This document shows, one piece after another, positions 8,436-20,542 of a stretch of 64,000 nt of DNA (within the stretch, counting starts at the first letter, position 1; every line of letters starts with the position of its first letter). Both the position numbers and the translations under genes were made by a program. Source of the DNA: Streptomyces zhaozhouensis. Lineage in GTDB: Bacteria; Actinomycetota; Actinomycetes; Streptomycetales; Streptomycetaceae. The notes beneath the pieces are model-generated. The model was given only the letters and a program-made list of their open reading frames with translations. It made no database searches and had not been told where the DNA came from. Location of the stretch: NCBI RefSeq assembly GCF_900230195.1, contig NZ_OCNE01000001.1, positions 558,001 to 622,000 on the forward strand, given 5' to 3'.

Positions 8436-8465
8436 GTCTTACATCGATGTAAGAAGGTGTGTAAA
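8436..8465 (-). promoter_or_regulatory. Importer promoter with perfect 16-bp LacI-type operator
   Basis: CTTACATCGATGTAAG (8438-8453) is a perfect palindrome with the central CG typical of LacI-family operators. On the minus strand TTTACA (8465-8460) is followed after 18 nt by TAAGAC (8441-8436), so the operator would cover the -10 of the importer promoter. The LacI gene begins 120 nt to the right. Binding by that repressor is inferred. Confidence 0.65.
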
Positions 8466-8572
8466 GAGGTTGCTAAGAGTTTCTTTCTGTCGGCTTTTCC
8501 GCACGTAAGGTCACTGTTCGACCGGTCGGTCAACGCGGGTACGATCAGGCCCCGGGCGAGAGGGAGGTTCGG

Positions 8573-9676
8573 GTGGCGAGGCCCAGAATCAAGGACGTGG
8601 CGCAGCGCGCGGGAGTCTCCGAGAAGACCGTGTCCAACGTCATCAACGACTACGTGCACGTGTCCGACCGCACGCGCAGCGTGGTCAGACAGGCGATCGA
8701 CGACCTCGGCTACCGCGTCAACCTGGCCGGCCGCCACCTGCGGCGCGGCAGGACCGGCATCATCGCGCTGGTCGTCCCCGAGCTGGACCTGCCCTACTTC
8801 GCCGAGTTGGGGAACCTGATCATCGCCGAGGCCGCGCGCAACGGGCTGACCGTGCTGGTCCACCAGACCCGCGCCGACCGCGAGCACGAGCTGGCCGCGC
8901 TCGACGGCTTCGGCTCCGACTTCGCCGACGGCGTGATCCTCAGCCCGCTCGCCCTGGTCGACGAGGACCTGAGGGCACGCCGCGGCGCCCTGCCCACGGT
9001 GCTGCTCGGCGAGAAGCTCAACGCCGAGCGCGCCGACCACGTCGCCATCGACAACGCGGCCGCCGCCCACGAGGCCACCGCCCATCTGCTGGCGCTCGGC
9101 CGCCGCCGGGTGCTGGTGATCGGCGGCGTGGACGGCGCCAGCGAGGGGACGGCCGAGGTGCGCACCCGGGGCCACCGGGCCGCGCTCGCCGCGGCCGGCA
9201 TCCCGTTCGATCCCGAACTGGTCCTGCCCGTCGCGCAGTTCGCCGCCCCCTTCGGCGCGGAGGCCGTCCACGGGGCGCTGGCGCGCGGGCTGGCGTTCGA
9301 CGCGGCGCTGGCGCTCAACGACCAGATGGCGATCGGCGCCATGCGCGCGCTGCACGAGCACGGCCTGCGGGTCCCCGACGACGTGGCGGTGGTCGGCTTC
9401 GACGACGTGCAGGCGGGGCGGTACAGCGTTCCCACGCTGACCACCGTGGCGCCGGACAAGACGGCCATCGCCGCGGAGGCGGTCGCGCTGCTGATCGAGC
9501 GCATAGCCGAGGCCAACGCGCCGGCCACCGGCGGCGCCGGCGAGCCGGCCGCCGCCCCGGACGGCGGGCGCCAGCCGCCGAAGGAGCTGGTGGTCCCGCA
9601 CCGCCTGGTGATCCGCGAGTCCACCGCGGGCTCCCCCGCCTCCCCCGCCGTCCCTGCCCCGCGCGCGGCCGGCTGA
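8573..9676 (+). CDS. LacI-family transcriptional repressor
   Basis: The 367-residue protein has an N-terminal helix-turn-helix (RIKDVAQRAGVSEKTVSNVIND, residues 4-25) and hinge, followed by a periplasmic-binding-protein-like effector domain (from about residue 60: TGIIALVVPELDLPYFAELGNLI). GTG 8573 has AGGGAGG upstream. It is divergent from the sugar importer and very likely represses it through the palindrome at 8438-8453, with release by an imported sugar. It differs from a simple CebR assignment because the adjacent operator does not match the CebR box seen at 9759. The Ala/Pro/Gly-rich C-terminal tail (about residues 320-367) is extended. Confidence 0.93.
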   Translation: MARPRIKDVAQRAGVSEKTVSNVINDYVHVSDRTRSVVRQAIDDLGYRVNLAGRHLRRGRTGIIALVVPELDLPYFAELGNLIIAEAARNGLTVLVHQTRADREHELAALDGFGSDFADGVILSPLALVDEDLRARRGALPTVLLGEKLNAERADHVAIDNAAAAHEATAHLLALGRRRVLVIGGVDGASEGTAEVRTRGHRAALAAAGIPFDPELVLPVAQFAAPFGAEAVHGALARGLAFDAALALNDQMAIGAMRALHEHGLRVPDDVAVVGFDDVQAGRYSVPTLTTVAPDKTAIAAEAVALLIERIAEANAPATGGAGEPAAAPDGGRQPPKELVVPHRLVIRESTAGSPASPAVPAPRAAG

Positions 9677-9721
9677 ACGCGCCGGCACCGACCACCCCCT
9701 CACGCCTGTCAGCTACCACTC

Positions 9722-9751
9722 GTTGACACTGGTCAACTCCCCCGCTCCAAT
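9722..9751 (+). promoter_or_regulatory. Candidate promoter of the GH26 mannanase
   Basis: TTGACA (9723-9728), a 17-nt spacer and TCCAAT (9746-9751) form a good vegetative-type promoter. The -35 is embedded in a perfect inverted repeat, GTTGAC-ACTG-GTCAAC (9722-9737), that could bind a further regulator. The CebR-type box starts 7 nt after the -10, about where transcription would begin. Confidence 0.6.
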
Positions 9752-9758
9752 GGGCACT

Positions 9759-9772
9759 TGGGAGCGCTCCCA
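9759..9772 (+). promoter_or_regulatory. CebR-type operator upstream of mannanase
   Basis: TGGGAGCGCTCCCA is a perfect 14-bp palindrome and identical to the consensus operator of CebR/CelR, the LacI-family repressor of cello-oligosaccharide utilisation in Streptomyces and Thermobifida. It is immediately downstream of the predicted -10, a repressing position, and 73 nt before the GH26 start codon. Confidence 0.8.
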
Positions 9773-9844
9773 GTAACGCCAGGGCCGCGCGCCGGGAGGC
9801 ACCGGGCGCGGCACAGCCCGTTCGGGACAGGGAGCCAGAGACAG

Positions 9845-11362
9845 ATGAGACTCTTCGCACGACCGCGCGGCGGGCCGCTCGGCCTGCTCACCGCCGGACT
9901 GCTGGTCGCCACGGGCGCCGCCGTCGCCCCGGCCGCCGGCGCCGAGACGACCGGTGCGGTCGCCGGGAACGCGCCCGCGCCACGGGTCACCACCACACCC
10001 GCCGCCGACCCCGCGCCCGCCGCCGAGGTGTACGAGGCGGAGGACGGCGAACTCGTCGGCACCCAGGTCGAGTCGACCGCCGCCGGCTACTCGGGAACCG
10101 GCTATGTGACCGGCTTCGACGAGGAGGGCGACCAGGTCACCGTCACCATCCCGGACAGCCCGGGCGGCCTCCACGAGCTGACCGTGCGCTTCCGCGCGCC
10201 CAACGGCCAGAAGAACGCCGTGCTGGAGTTGAACGGCGGCGGGATGGGCGAGATCACCCTGCCGGAGACGACGGAGTTCAGCTCGCTCCCGGCCGGCAAG
10301 GTGCTGCTGGAGGAGGGCACCAACACCCTGACCGTGCGCAGCGGTTGGGGCTGGTACGAGATCGACGCCGTCGAGCTGACGCCGGCACCCGAGCGCCCGC
10401 CGCACCAGGTGACCGGCGAACCGGTGAACCCGGACGCCTCCCCCGAGGCGAGGTCGCTGCTCTCCTACCTCACCGACCGGTACGGCGAGTCGATCCTGAG
10501 CGGCCAGCAGGAGATCGCCTCCGTCGAGTGGATCGAGGAGAACCTGGGCGCCACCCCGGCCATCGCCGGCCTCGACCTGATGGACTACTCCCCCAGCCGC
10601 GTCGAGCGGGGAACGGTCGGCGTCGACGTGGACCACGCGCTGGAGTGGGACGCGCGCGGCGGGATCACCACGTTCGTCTGGCACTGGAACGCTCCCACGG
10701 GACTGATCGACGAGCCGGGCAACGAGTGGTGGCGCGGCTTCTACACGGAGGCGACCACCTTCGACGTGGAGGCGGCGCTCGCCGACCCCGGGTCGGAGGA
10801 GTACGCGCTGCTGCTGCGCGACATCGACGCGATCTCGGAGGAGTTGCAGCGGCTGGAGGATGCCGGCATCCCGGTGCTCTGGCGGCCGTTGCACGAGGCC
10901 GAGGGGGGCTGGTTCTGGTGGGGCGCCAAGGGTCCCGAGGCCGCCAAGGAGCTGTGGCGGCTGATGTACGAGCGGATGACCGATGTCCATGAACTGGACA
11001 ACCTCATATGGGTCTGGAACTCGGTCGACCCCGAGTGGTTCCCCGGCGAGGACGTGGTGGACATTCTCTCGGCCGACTCCTACCCGCCGGCGGGTGACCA
11101 CGGCCCGTTGAGCGCGACCTACGACCGGCTGGTCGAACTGGGCGAGGACACCAAGCTGGTGGCGCTCACCGAGTGCGGCTCGATCCCGGACCCGGACCTG
11201 CTGGACGCCTACCAGACGGACTGGAGCTGGTTTGTCACCTGGTCGGGAGAGTTCCTGACCGGTGGTCAACACAACTCGCTCGCACATCTGGAGCACGTTT
11301 ACCAGCACCCGAGGGTGATCACGCTGGACGAGGTCGGCGACTTCAAGCGACACGGCCGCTGA
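9845..11362 (+). CDS. Secreted beta-1,4-mannanase, CBM35-GH26
   Basis: The 505-residue preprotein has a signal peptide (hydrophobic LGLLTAGLLVATGAAVA, cleavage near residue 33), a Pro/Thr/Ala linker, a CBM35-like domain (about 58-160, starting VYEAEDGEL and ending GWYEIDAVEL) and a GH26 barrel (about 175-500). The acid/base is E351 in RPLHEAEGGWFWWG and the nucleophile E443 in LTECGSIP. GH26 endo-mannanases cut beta-1,4-mannan, glucomannan or galactomannan outside the cell; CBM35 modules bind mannan or decorated galactose. ATG 9845 gives a proper signal peptide. The CebR box in its promoter suggests control by cello-oligosaccharides, fitting co-degradation of glucomannan with cellulose. It is monocistronic. 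Confidence 0.93.
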   Translation: MRLFARPRGGPLGLLTAGLLVATGAAVAPAAGAETTGAVAGNAPAPRVTTTPAADPAPAAEVYEAEDGELVGTQVESTAAGYSGTGYVTGFDEEGDQVTVTIPDSPGGLHELTVRFRAPNGQKNAVLELNGGGMGEITLPETTEFSSLPAGKVLLEEGTNTLTVRSGWGWYEIDAVELTPAPERPPHQVTGEPVNPDASPEARSLLSYLTDRYGESILSGQQEIASVEWIEENLGATPAIAGLDLMDYSPSRVERGTVGVDVDHALEWDARGGITTFVWHWNAPTGLIDEPGNEWWRGFYTEATTFDVEAALADPGSEEYALLLRDIDAISEELQRLEDAGIPVLWRPLHEAEGGWFWWGAKGPEAAKELWRLMYERMTDVHELDNLIWVWNSVDPEWFPGEDVVDILSADSYPPAGDHGPLSATYDRLVELGEDTKLVALTECGSIPDPDLLDAYQTDWSWFVTWSGEFLTGGQHNSLAHLEHVYQHPRVITLDEVGDFKRHGR

Positions 11363-11508
11363 TCCAGGCGCGCGGGGTCGGCGTCCCGTCGCCCGCGCGA
11401 CGGACCCTCGCCCGCGCCCCGGCCCGCCTTGCGCGGGAGGCTACCCGTTCGTAACATCGCGGAACGGGGTGGCGCCGCGGCCACCGTTCGCCGACGGCGG
11501 GGAGCGCG

Positions 11509-12660
11509 ATGACCAGCAGCGACACGGCGGTTGGGCCGCTGACCGGCGTGCGGGTGGTGGAGCTGGCGGGCATCGGCCCCGCGCCGTTCGCCACGATGCT
11601 GCTGGCCGATCTGGGCGCCGACGTGGTCCGCGTGGACCGGCCGGGCGGGCAGCCCATCGGGATCGCCCCCGCGCGGGACGTCACCAACCGCAACAAGCGT
11701 TCGGTCCTGGTCGACCTGAAGACGTCCGGGGGCGCGGCGACCGTGCTGGAGCTGGCGGCGGCGGCCGACGTGCTGGTCGAGGGGTTCCGGCCGGGGGTCG
11801 CCGAGCGGCTCGGCGTCGGTCCCGAGGAGGCGCTCGCGCGCAACCCGCGCCTGGTCTACGGGCGGATGACCGGCTGGGGCCAGGAGGGTCCGCTGGCCGC
11901 GAGCGCCGGGCACGACATCGGCTATCTGGCGACGGTCGGCACGCTGGGGCTGATCGGCGAGGCGGGCGGCCCGCCGGCGATCCCCGCCAATCTGCTGGGC
12001 GACTACGGCGGCGGCTCGCTCTACCTGGTCAGCGGGGTGCTGGCCGCCCTGCTCCATGTGGCGCGCGGCGGCGAGGGCCAGGTGGTGGACGCGGCGATCG
12101 TCGACGGCGCCGCGCACCTGGGCACCATGCTCTGGGGGCTGCTGGGCGCCGGTGCCTGGCGGGACGGCGCCCGCGGCGCCAACCTGCTGGACGGCGGCTG
12201 CCCCTACTACGCGGTGTACGCCACGGCCGACGGCGGCTGGATGGCCGTGGGCGCGCTGGAGGACCGTTTCTACGCGGAGTTCGCGCGGCTGCTCCCGCTG
12301 CCCGGCGGGGCGCCGGACCGCGCCGACATCACCCGCTGGCCGGAGCTGCGCGCGTTGATCGCGGCGCGGTTCGCCGAACGGGAACGGGACGAGTGGGCCG
12401 CCCTGTTCGAGGGGACGGACGCCTGCGTCGCGCCCGTGCTCACGCTGCGCGAGGCGGCCCGGCACCCGCATCTGGCGGCCCGGGGAACGCTGGTGACGGC
12501 GGACGGGCTCACCCAGCCCGCGCCGGCGCCCCGCTTCTCCCGCACGCCGGGCGCGCTGCGCCGGGCGCCCGCGTGCCCCGGCGCGGACACCGCCGAGGTG
12601 GCCGACGACTGGGGCGTCGCCGCGCTGCGCGCCGAGGACGGCGGGGAGGCCGCGGGGTGA
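11509..12660 (+). CDS. Alpha-methylacyl-CoA racemase (CaiB/BaiF family)
   Basis: The 383-residue family III CoA-transferase-fold protein matches alpha-methylacyl-CoA racemases more than transferases. AGHDIGYLA supplies the active-site His, NLLGDYGGGS the active-site Asp, and GCPYYAVYATADGGWMAVGALE is the conserved inter-domain segment. It would interconvert (2R)- and (2S)-2-methylacyl-CoA so that branched chains can enter beta-oxidation. ATG 11509 has GGGGAG 4 nt upstream. The gene heads a same-strand series with an LCAD-like dehydrogenase, a thiolase and a FadB-type protein. A CoA-transferase role cannot be excluded, but the His/Asp pair and neighbours favour racemase. Confidence 0.85.
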   Translation: MTSSDTAVGPLTGVRVVELAGIGPAPFATMLLADLGADVVRVDRPGGQPIGIAPARDVTNRNKRSVLVDLKTSGGAATVLELAAAADVLVEGFRPGVAERLGVGPEEALARNPRLVYGRMTGWGQEGPLAASAGHDIGYLATVGTLGLIGEAGGPPAIPANLLGDYGGGSLYLVSGVLAALLHVARGGEGQVVDAAIVDGAAHLGTMLWGLLGAGAWRDGARGANLLDGGCPYYAVYATADGGWMAVGALEDRFYAEFARLLPLPGGAPDRADITRWPELRALIAARFAERERDEWAALFEGTDACVAPVLTLREAARHPHLAARGTLVTADGLTQPAPAPRFSRTPGALRRAPACPGADTAEVADDWGVAALRAEDGGEAAG

Positions 12661-12755
12661 GCCGGACGGACGGGGTCGGCGCGGGGGCGCGGGGAACGGG
12701 TGGACCGGATGCGCACGGCACGGCCGGCGAGCTGAGAGAGACGGGGAGCTGACGG

Positions 12756-13898
12756 ATGCGTCGGGAGATCTTCGAGGCGGAGCACGAGGCGTTCCGCGAG
12801 AGTGTGCGCGCCTTCGTGGAGCGCGAGGTGCTGCCGCACCACCAGCGGTGGGAGCGGGAGGGCGCGGTGGACCGCTCGCTGTGGCGGGCCGCGGGCGCGC
12901 AGGGCCTGCTCGGGCTGGCGGTGCCCGAGGAGTACGGGGGCGGCGGCTCGGCTGACTTCCGCTTCCCCCTGGTGCTCGCGGAGGAGCTGGCCCGGGTCGG
13001 GGCGACGGGTCCCGGCTTCCGGGTGCACAACGACATCGTGGGGCCCTATCTCACGGAGTTGGCCACGGACGAGCAGAAGCGGCGTTGGCTGCCCGGTTTC
13101 TGTTCGGGTGAGACCATCGCGGCCATCGCGATGACCGAGCCGGGGGCGGGTTCCGATCTTCAGGGCATCCGCACCACCGCGGAGGACCGGGGCGACCACT
13201 TCCTGCTCAACGGCGCCAAGACGTTCATCTCCAACGGGATCCTCTCCGACCTGGTGGTGGTCGCCGCCAGGACGACGCCCGAGGGCGGCGCGAAGGGGTT
13301 GAGCCTGCTGGTCGTCGAGCGCGGCATGGCGGGCTTCGCGCGCGGGCGGAATCTGGAGAAGCTGGGGATGCACGCCCAGGACACCGCCGAGCTGTCGTTC
13401 ACCGACGTGGCGGTGCCCAGGGAGAACCTGCTGGGCGAGGTGAACCAGGGCTTCGCTCATCTGATGGCGCGGCTGCCCCAGGAGCGGCTGACCATCGCGG
13501 TGGGCGCGATCGCGGCGGCCGAGGCGGTGCTGGAGGAGACGGTCGGCTATGTGAAGGAGCGGGAGGCGTTCGGTCGTCCGCTGGCCGCGCTGCAACACGT
13601 GCGTTTCCAGCTCGCCGAGTTGGCCACCGAGACGACCGTGACCAGGACCTTCGTCGACCGTTGCGTGGTGGAGCACAACGCGGGCGGGCTGGACACGGTG
13701 CACGCGTCGATGGCCAAGTGGTGGGCGACGGAGCTGGCCAACCGGGTGACCGACCGCTGTCTCCAACTGCACGGCGGCTACGGCTACATGACCGAGTACC
13801 GGGTGGCGCGGGCGTTCGCCGACAGCCGCGTCGGCACGATCTTCGGCGGAACCACGGAGATCATGAAGGAGATCATCGGCCGCTCGCTGGTGAAATGA
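12756..13898 (+). CDS. Acyl-CoA dehydrogenase, LCAD type
   Basis: The 380-residue FAD enzyme has IAMTEPGAGSDLQGI (FAD/substrate motif, about 127-141) and a C-terminal domain close to mammalian long-chain acyl-CoA dehydrogenase: LPQERL holds the expected LCAD-type catalytic Glu, and IFGGTTEIMKEIIGR replaces the 'YEG' Glu position of medium-chain enzymes with Gly. It introduces the alpha-beta double bond and passes electrons to ETF. LCAD-type enzymes accept branched acyl chains, consistent with the racemase 95 nt upstream. ATG 12756 follows GGGGAG by 7 nt. Confidence 0.9.
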   Translation: MRREIFEAEHEAFRESVRAFVEREVLPHHQRWEREGAVDRSLWRAAGAQGLLGLAVPEEYGGGGSADFRFPLVLAEELARVGATGPGFRVHNDIVGPYLTELATDEQKRRWLPGFCSGETIAAIAMTEPGAGSDLQGIRTTAEDRGDHFLLNGAKTFISNGILSDLVVVAARTTPEGGAKGLSLLVVERGMAGFARGRNLEKLGMHAQDTAELSFTDVAVPRENLLGEVNQGFAHLMARLPQERLTIAVGAIAAAEAVLEETVGYVKEREAFGRPLAALQHVRFQLAELATETTVTRTFVDRCVVEHNAGGLDTVHASMAKWWATELANRVTDRCLQLHGGYGYMTEYRVARAFADSRVGTIFGGTTEIMKEIIGRSLVK

Positions 13899-14066
13899 CC
13901 GGCCACCGCCGGCACCCGTTGACGACCCGACCGGTTGACGACCAGCGCCGATGGCGACCTGACCACATGAATGACCAACCGGGCGAACTGTCTGACCAGT
14001 TGGCCCACAGCCTGACCAGTTGAACACGTTCCCGTACCCCGCACTCCCCGGAAAGGGGCTCCGACG
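13899..14066. repeat. Intergenic region with clustered TGACC-type direct repeats
   Basis: The gap upstream of the thiolase contains GTTGACGACC twice (13918-13927 and 13934-13943) and CTGACCAGTTG twice (13992-14002 and 14012-14022, 20 bp apart), with two further TGACCA half-sites between them. Repeats one or two helical turns apart suggest a regulator-binding array, but no known box was recognised. Confidence 0.45.
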
Positions 14067-15281
<1,215 letters not shown>

Positions 15282-15389
15282 CCACCGTCCCGCCCCCGTT
15301 CCCCGTCGCGCGTTCCCCCCGTTCCGCCGTTTCCCGCCGCGCCTTCGCGGCCGTCCGCCGTTCCCCGCCGCCCGAGGAGAGAGCACCTC

Positions 15390-17672
15390 ATGTCCACCAC
15401 CCCGTCCGCGCCCGCCACCCCGCCGGGGCCCCAGGAGTCAGCGCAGCCCGCCTCCGTCGCCACACCGGAGCGGAACACCGTCCGGTGGGAGTGGGAGGCC
15501 GAGGAGAGGGAGGGCGCCGGACGCGTCGTCACCCTGGTCCTGGACGATCCCATGCAGTCGGCGAACACCATGAACGCGGCGTTCATCGACTCGTTGGAGC
15601 ACGCCGTCGCCCAACTGGTCGCCGTGCGTGACCAGGTGCGCGGAGTGGTGGTCACCTCCGCCAAGGAGACCTTCTTCGCCGGCGGCGACCTCAACGATCT
15701 GCTGGCCGCCACCCCCGAGCAGGCCGAGGACGTCTTCGAGCGGAGCCTGCGGGTGAAGCGCGCGCTGCGCGCCCTGGAGACCCTGGGCCGCCCGGTGGTC
15801 GCCGCGCTCAACGGCACGGCGCTCGGCGGCGGTCTGGAGATCGCGCTGGCCTGCCACCACCGGATCGCGCTGGACGCGCCGAAGGCCAGGTTCGGGCTGC
15901 CCGAGGTGACGCTCGGACTGCTGCCGGGCGGCGGCGGCGTGGTGCGCGCCGTGCGGCTGCTCGGGCTGACGGACGCGCTGGTCAAGGTGCTGCTGGAGGG
16001 CAGGCGCTACCGGCCGCGGCAGGCGGTCGAGGTGGGGCTGGTCGACGAGATCGCCGCCGACCAGGCCGAACTGCTGGCCCGCGCGAGGACGTTCATCGAG
16101 GAGCACCCGGAGTCGGCGCAGCCCTGGGACGCCCCCGGCTATCGGATGCCGGGCGGCACGCCGAACCACCCGAAGCTCGCCGCCCAGCTGCCGGCGTTCC
16201 CGGCGCGGCTGCGGCAGCGGTTGAACGGCGCACCCTATCCCGCGCCGCGCAACATCCTGGCGGCGGCCGTCGAGGGCGCGCAGGTGGACGTGGAGACGGC
16301 CGGGGTGATCGAGGCGCGGTACTTTACCGAGCTGGTGGTCGGCCAGACCGCCAAGAACATGATGCAGGCGTTCTTCTTCGATATGCGCACGGTCAACTCC
16401 GGTCGTGGAAGGCCACAGGGCGTTTCCGCGCGGTCGGCGGGCCGGGTCGCGGTGCTGGGCGCCGGGATGATGGGCGCGGGCATCGCGCACGCCTGCGCGG
16501 TCGCCGGCCTCGACGTGGTGCTGCGGGACGTCTCGGCCGAGGCGGCGGAGCGCGGCAGGGACGCCGTGCGGGGCGTGCTGGACCGTGCGGTCGAGCGCGG
16601 GCGGCTGAGCGAAGCCGGCAGGGACGAGGTGCTGGGCCGGGTCACGGCGACCGCCGAGGTGGCCGAGCTGGCCGGCGTGGACGTGGTGATCGAGGCCGTC
16701 TTCGAGGACCCGGCGCTGAAGCGCGAGGTCTTCGCGGAGGTGCAGGAGGTGGTGGCGCCGGACGCGCTGCTGTGCTCCAACACCTCGACACTGCCGATCA
16801 CCGAGCTCGCCGAGGGCGTGCGCCGCCCGGAGGACTTCGTCGGGCTGCACTTCTTCTCCCCGGTCGACCGGATGCCGCTGGTCGAGATCGTGGTGGGCGC
16901 CCGCACCGGGGAGGCGGCGCTGGCCCGGGCTTTCGACCTGGTGCGGGCGCTGGGCAAGACGCCGATCGTGGTGCGGGACGGGCGCGGCTTCTTCACCTCG
17001 CGGGTCATCGGCCACTTCCTGACCGAGGGGCTCGCCATGGTCGGCGAGGGCGTCGCGCCGGCCACCGTCGAGCAGGCCGCGGCCCAGGCGGGCTATCCCG
17101 CGCGGGTGTTGGCGCTGCTCGACGAGCTGACGCTGACCCTGCCGCGCCGGATCAGGCAGGAGAGCCGGCGGGCGGTGGAGGAGGCCGGCGGCGTGTGGCC
17201 GGAGCACCCCGGGGACGCGGTGCTGGACCGGATGGTCGACGAGTTCGGCCGCGCCGGCCGCTCGGCGGGCGCCGGGTTCTACGTGTACGAGAACGGTGAA
17301 CGGGCCGGGCTCTGGCCGGGGTTGCGCGAGCACTTCGGGCGCGCGGCGGACGCGGGCGACGCGCCGCCGTTCGAGGACCTGGTCGACCGGCTGCTGCTGG
17401 CCCCCGCCCTGGACGCGGTGCGCTGCCTGGACGAGGGGGTGCTGACCTCGGTGGCCGACGCCAACGTGGGCTCGCTGCTGGGCATCGGCTTCCCCGCCTG
17501 GACGGGTGGCGTGTTGCAGTACCTCAACGGCTTCCCCGGCGGCGTGAACGGCGCGGTGGCCCGCGCGTCCGAGCTGGCCGCGCGGTACGGCGAGCGCTTC
17601 GCGCCCCCGGCGCGGCTGGTGCGGCTGGCCGCCGAGGGCGAGCGGTTCGCGGACGTGCCGGCCGCGTCCTGA
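15390..17672 (+). CDS. fadB: Enoyl-CoA hydratase/3-hydroxyacyl-CoA dehydrogenase fusion (FadB/FadJ type)
   Basis: The 760-residue multifunctional enzyme has an N-terminal crotonase domain (about 30-300) with oxyanion loop and Glu in ALGGGLEIALA and second Glu in FGLPEVTLGLLPGGGG. The NAD-binding Rossmann domain begins near residue 350 (VAVLGAGMMGAGIA), with catalytic His in HFFSPVDRMPLVEIV, followed by two C-terminal dimerisation domains to about 755. It hydrates 2-enoyl-CoA and oxidises the 3-hydroxy product, feeding the thiolase upstream. ATG 15390 has GAGGAGAG upstream. The first 25 residues are Pro/Ala-rich. Confidence 0.93.
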   Translation: MSTTPSAPATPPGPQESAQPASVATPERNTVRWEWEAEEREGAGRVVTLVLDDPMQSANTMNAAFIDSLEHAVAQLVAVRDQVRGVVVTSAKETFFAGGDLNDLLAATPEQAEDVFERSLRVKRALRALETLGRPVVAALNGTALGGGLEIALACHHRIALDAPKARFGLPEVTLGLLPGGGGVVRAVRLLGLTDALVKVLLEGRRYRPRQAVEVGLVDEIAADQAELLARARTFIEEHPESAQPWDAPGYRMPGGTPNHPKLAAQLPAFPARLRQRLNGAPYPAPRNILAAAVEGAQVDVETAGVIEARYFTELVVGQTAKNMMQAFFFDMRTVNSGRGRPQGVSARSAGRVAVLGAGMMGAGIAHACAVAGLDVVLRDVSAEAAERGRDAVRGVLDRAVERGRLSEAGRDEVLGRVTATAEVAELAGVDVVIEAVFEDPALKREVFAEVQEVVAPDALLCSNTSTLPITELAEGVRRPEDFVGLHFFSPVDRMPLVEIVVGARTGEAALARAFDLVRALGKTPIVVRDGRGFFTSRVIGHFLTEGLAMVGEGVAPATVEQAAAQAGYPARVLALLDELTLTLPRRIRQESRRAVEEAGGVWPEHPGDAVLDRMVDEFGRAGRSAGAGFYVYENGERAGLWPGLREHFGRAADAGDAPPFEDLVDRLLLAPALDAVRCLDEGVLTSVADANVGSLLGIGFPAWTGGVLQYLNGFPGGVNGAVARASELAARYGERFAPPARLVRLAAEGERFADVPAAS

Positions 17673-17791
17673 GCGGGCGGGCCGGTGCCGTCGCCGCTGT
17701 CGAGGTTCCGTGACGTGCCCGGCACTGGGCCGTCGCCGGCGAGCCCGTAACGTCGGGGACGCACATGTGACGCCTGTGACGGGAGAGGGCA

Positions 17792-18286
17792 GTGATACCG
17801 AAGGAAGCCGGAGGCGGACGAATCGGCCTGGCGACGTTCCTCGACGTGCTGGTGGCGACGTTCGGTGGCTTCCTCCTCGCCAGAGGGACCCAGGACGGCT
17901 CGGTCGACCTCGGGGAGCACGTGCTGACCGTCGCCGGGTACGTCGTGGCGGTCGGCTTCGTCAACCAGGTGTTCGGCATGTGGGTGCTGCGCGGCAGCCT
18001 CGGCAAGCTGGTGACCGGTCTGCTGGTGGTCCGCGCGAAGGACGGCGGGCGGGTCGGGCTGTTCCGGGCGGTCGGCCGGTGGCTGGTCGGCTATGTGCTG
18101 CTCGTCCTGATGGTGGCGTTCGGCGAGGGCGACACCGTCGGTCAGGCGGCCGGCGTGCGCACGGTCCGCCGCGCCGATCTCCGCGCCCCCGCGCCGGCGC
18201 CCACGCCGTACGGAGACCCCGCCCGGCACGGCGGCCCGGCCACGGCGCCGCACGGCAACCAGCCCCCGCGGCCGGGCGCTCGCTGA
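17792..18286 (+). CDS. RDD family membrane protein
   Basis: This 164-residue protein has a hydrophobic segment near 13-30, a second at about 46-70 and a third near 88-108, with the RDD-type stretch LRGSLGKLVTGLLVVRAKDGGRVGLFRAVGRWLVGY. The C-terminal 35 residues are Pro/Ala/Arg-rich and probably cytoplasmic. The RDD domain is a small three-helix membrane module of mostly unknown function, sometimes linked to transport. GTG 17792 follows GGGAGAGG. It converges on glgX across a terminator hairpin. Confidence 0.8.
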   Translation: MIPKEAGGGRIGLATFLDVLVATFGGFLLARGTQDGSVDLGEHVLTVAGYVVAVGFVNQVFGMWVLRGSLGKLVTGLLVVRAKDGGRVGLFRAVGRWLVGYVLLVLMVAFGEGDTVGQAAGVRTVRRADLRAPAPAPTPYGDPARHGGPATAPHGNQPPRPGAR

Positions 18287-18299
18287 CCTGACCGCCGAA

Positions 18300-18334
18300 G
18301 GGGGCGTGCACCGGCTGTCGCGGTGCGCGCCCCC
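18300..18334. terminator. Bidirectional terminator hairpin between RDD gene and glgX
   Basis: GGGGGCGTGCACCG (18300-18313) pairs with 18321-18334 through 14 positions with one G-U, closing a 7-nt loop. It lies between convergent genes and would end transcripts from both sides. Confidence 0.65.
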
Positions 18335-18343
18335 GTTCGCGAC

Positions 18344-20542
<2,199 letters not shown>

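Noticed and set aside
8399..9703. N-terminal extension giving the sugar-binding protein 883 residues
   Set aside because: The extension is antisense to the LacI gene; ATG 8398 gives a proper Tat lipoprotein signal with a ribosome-binding site.
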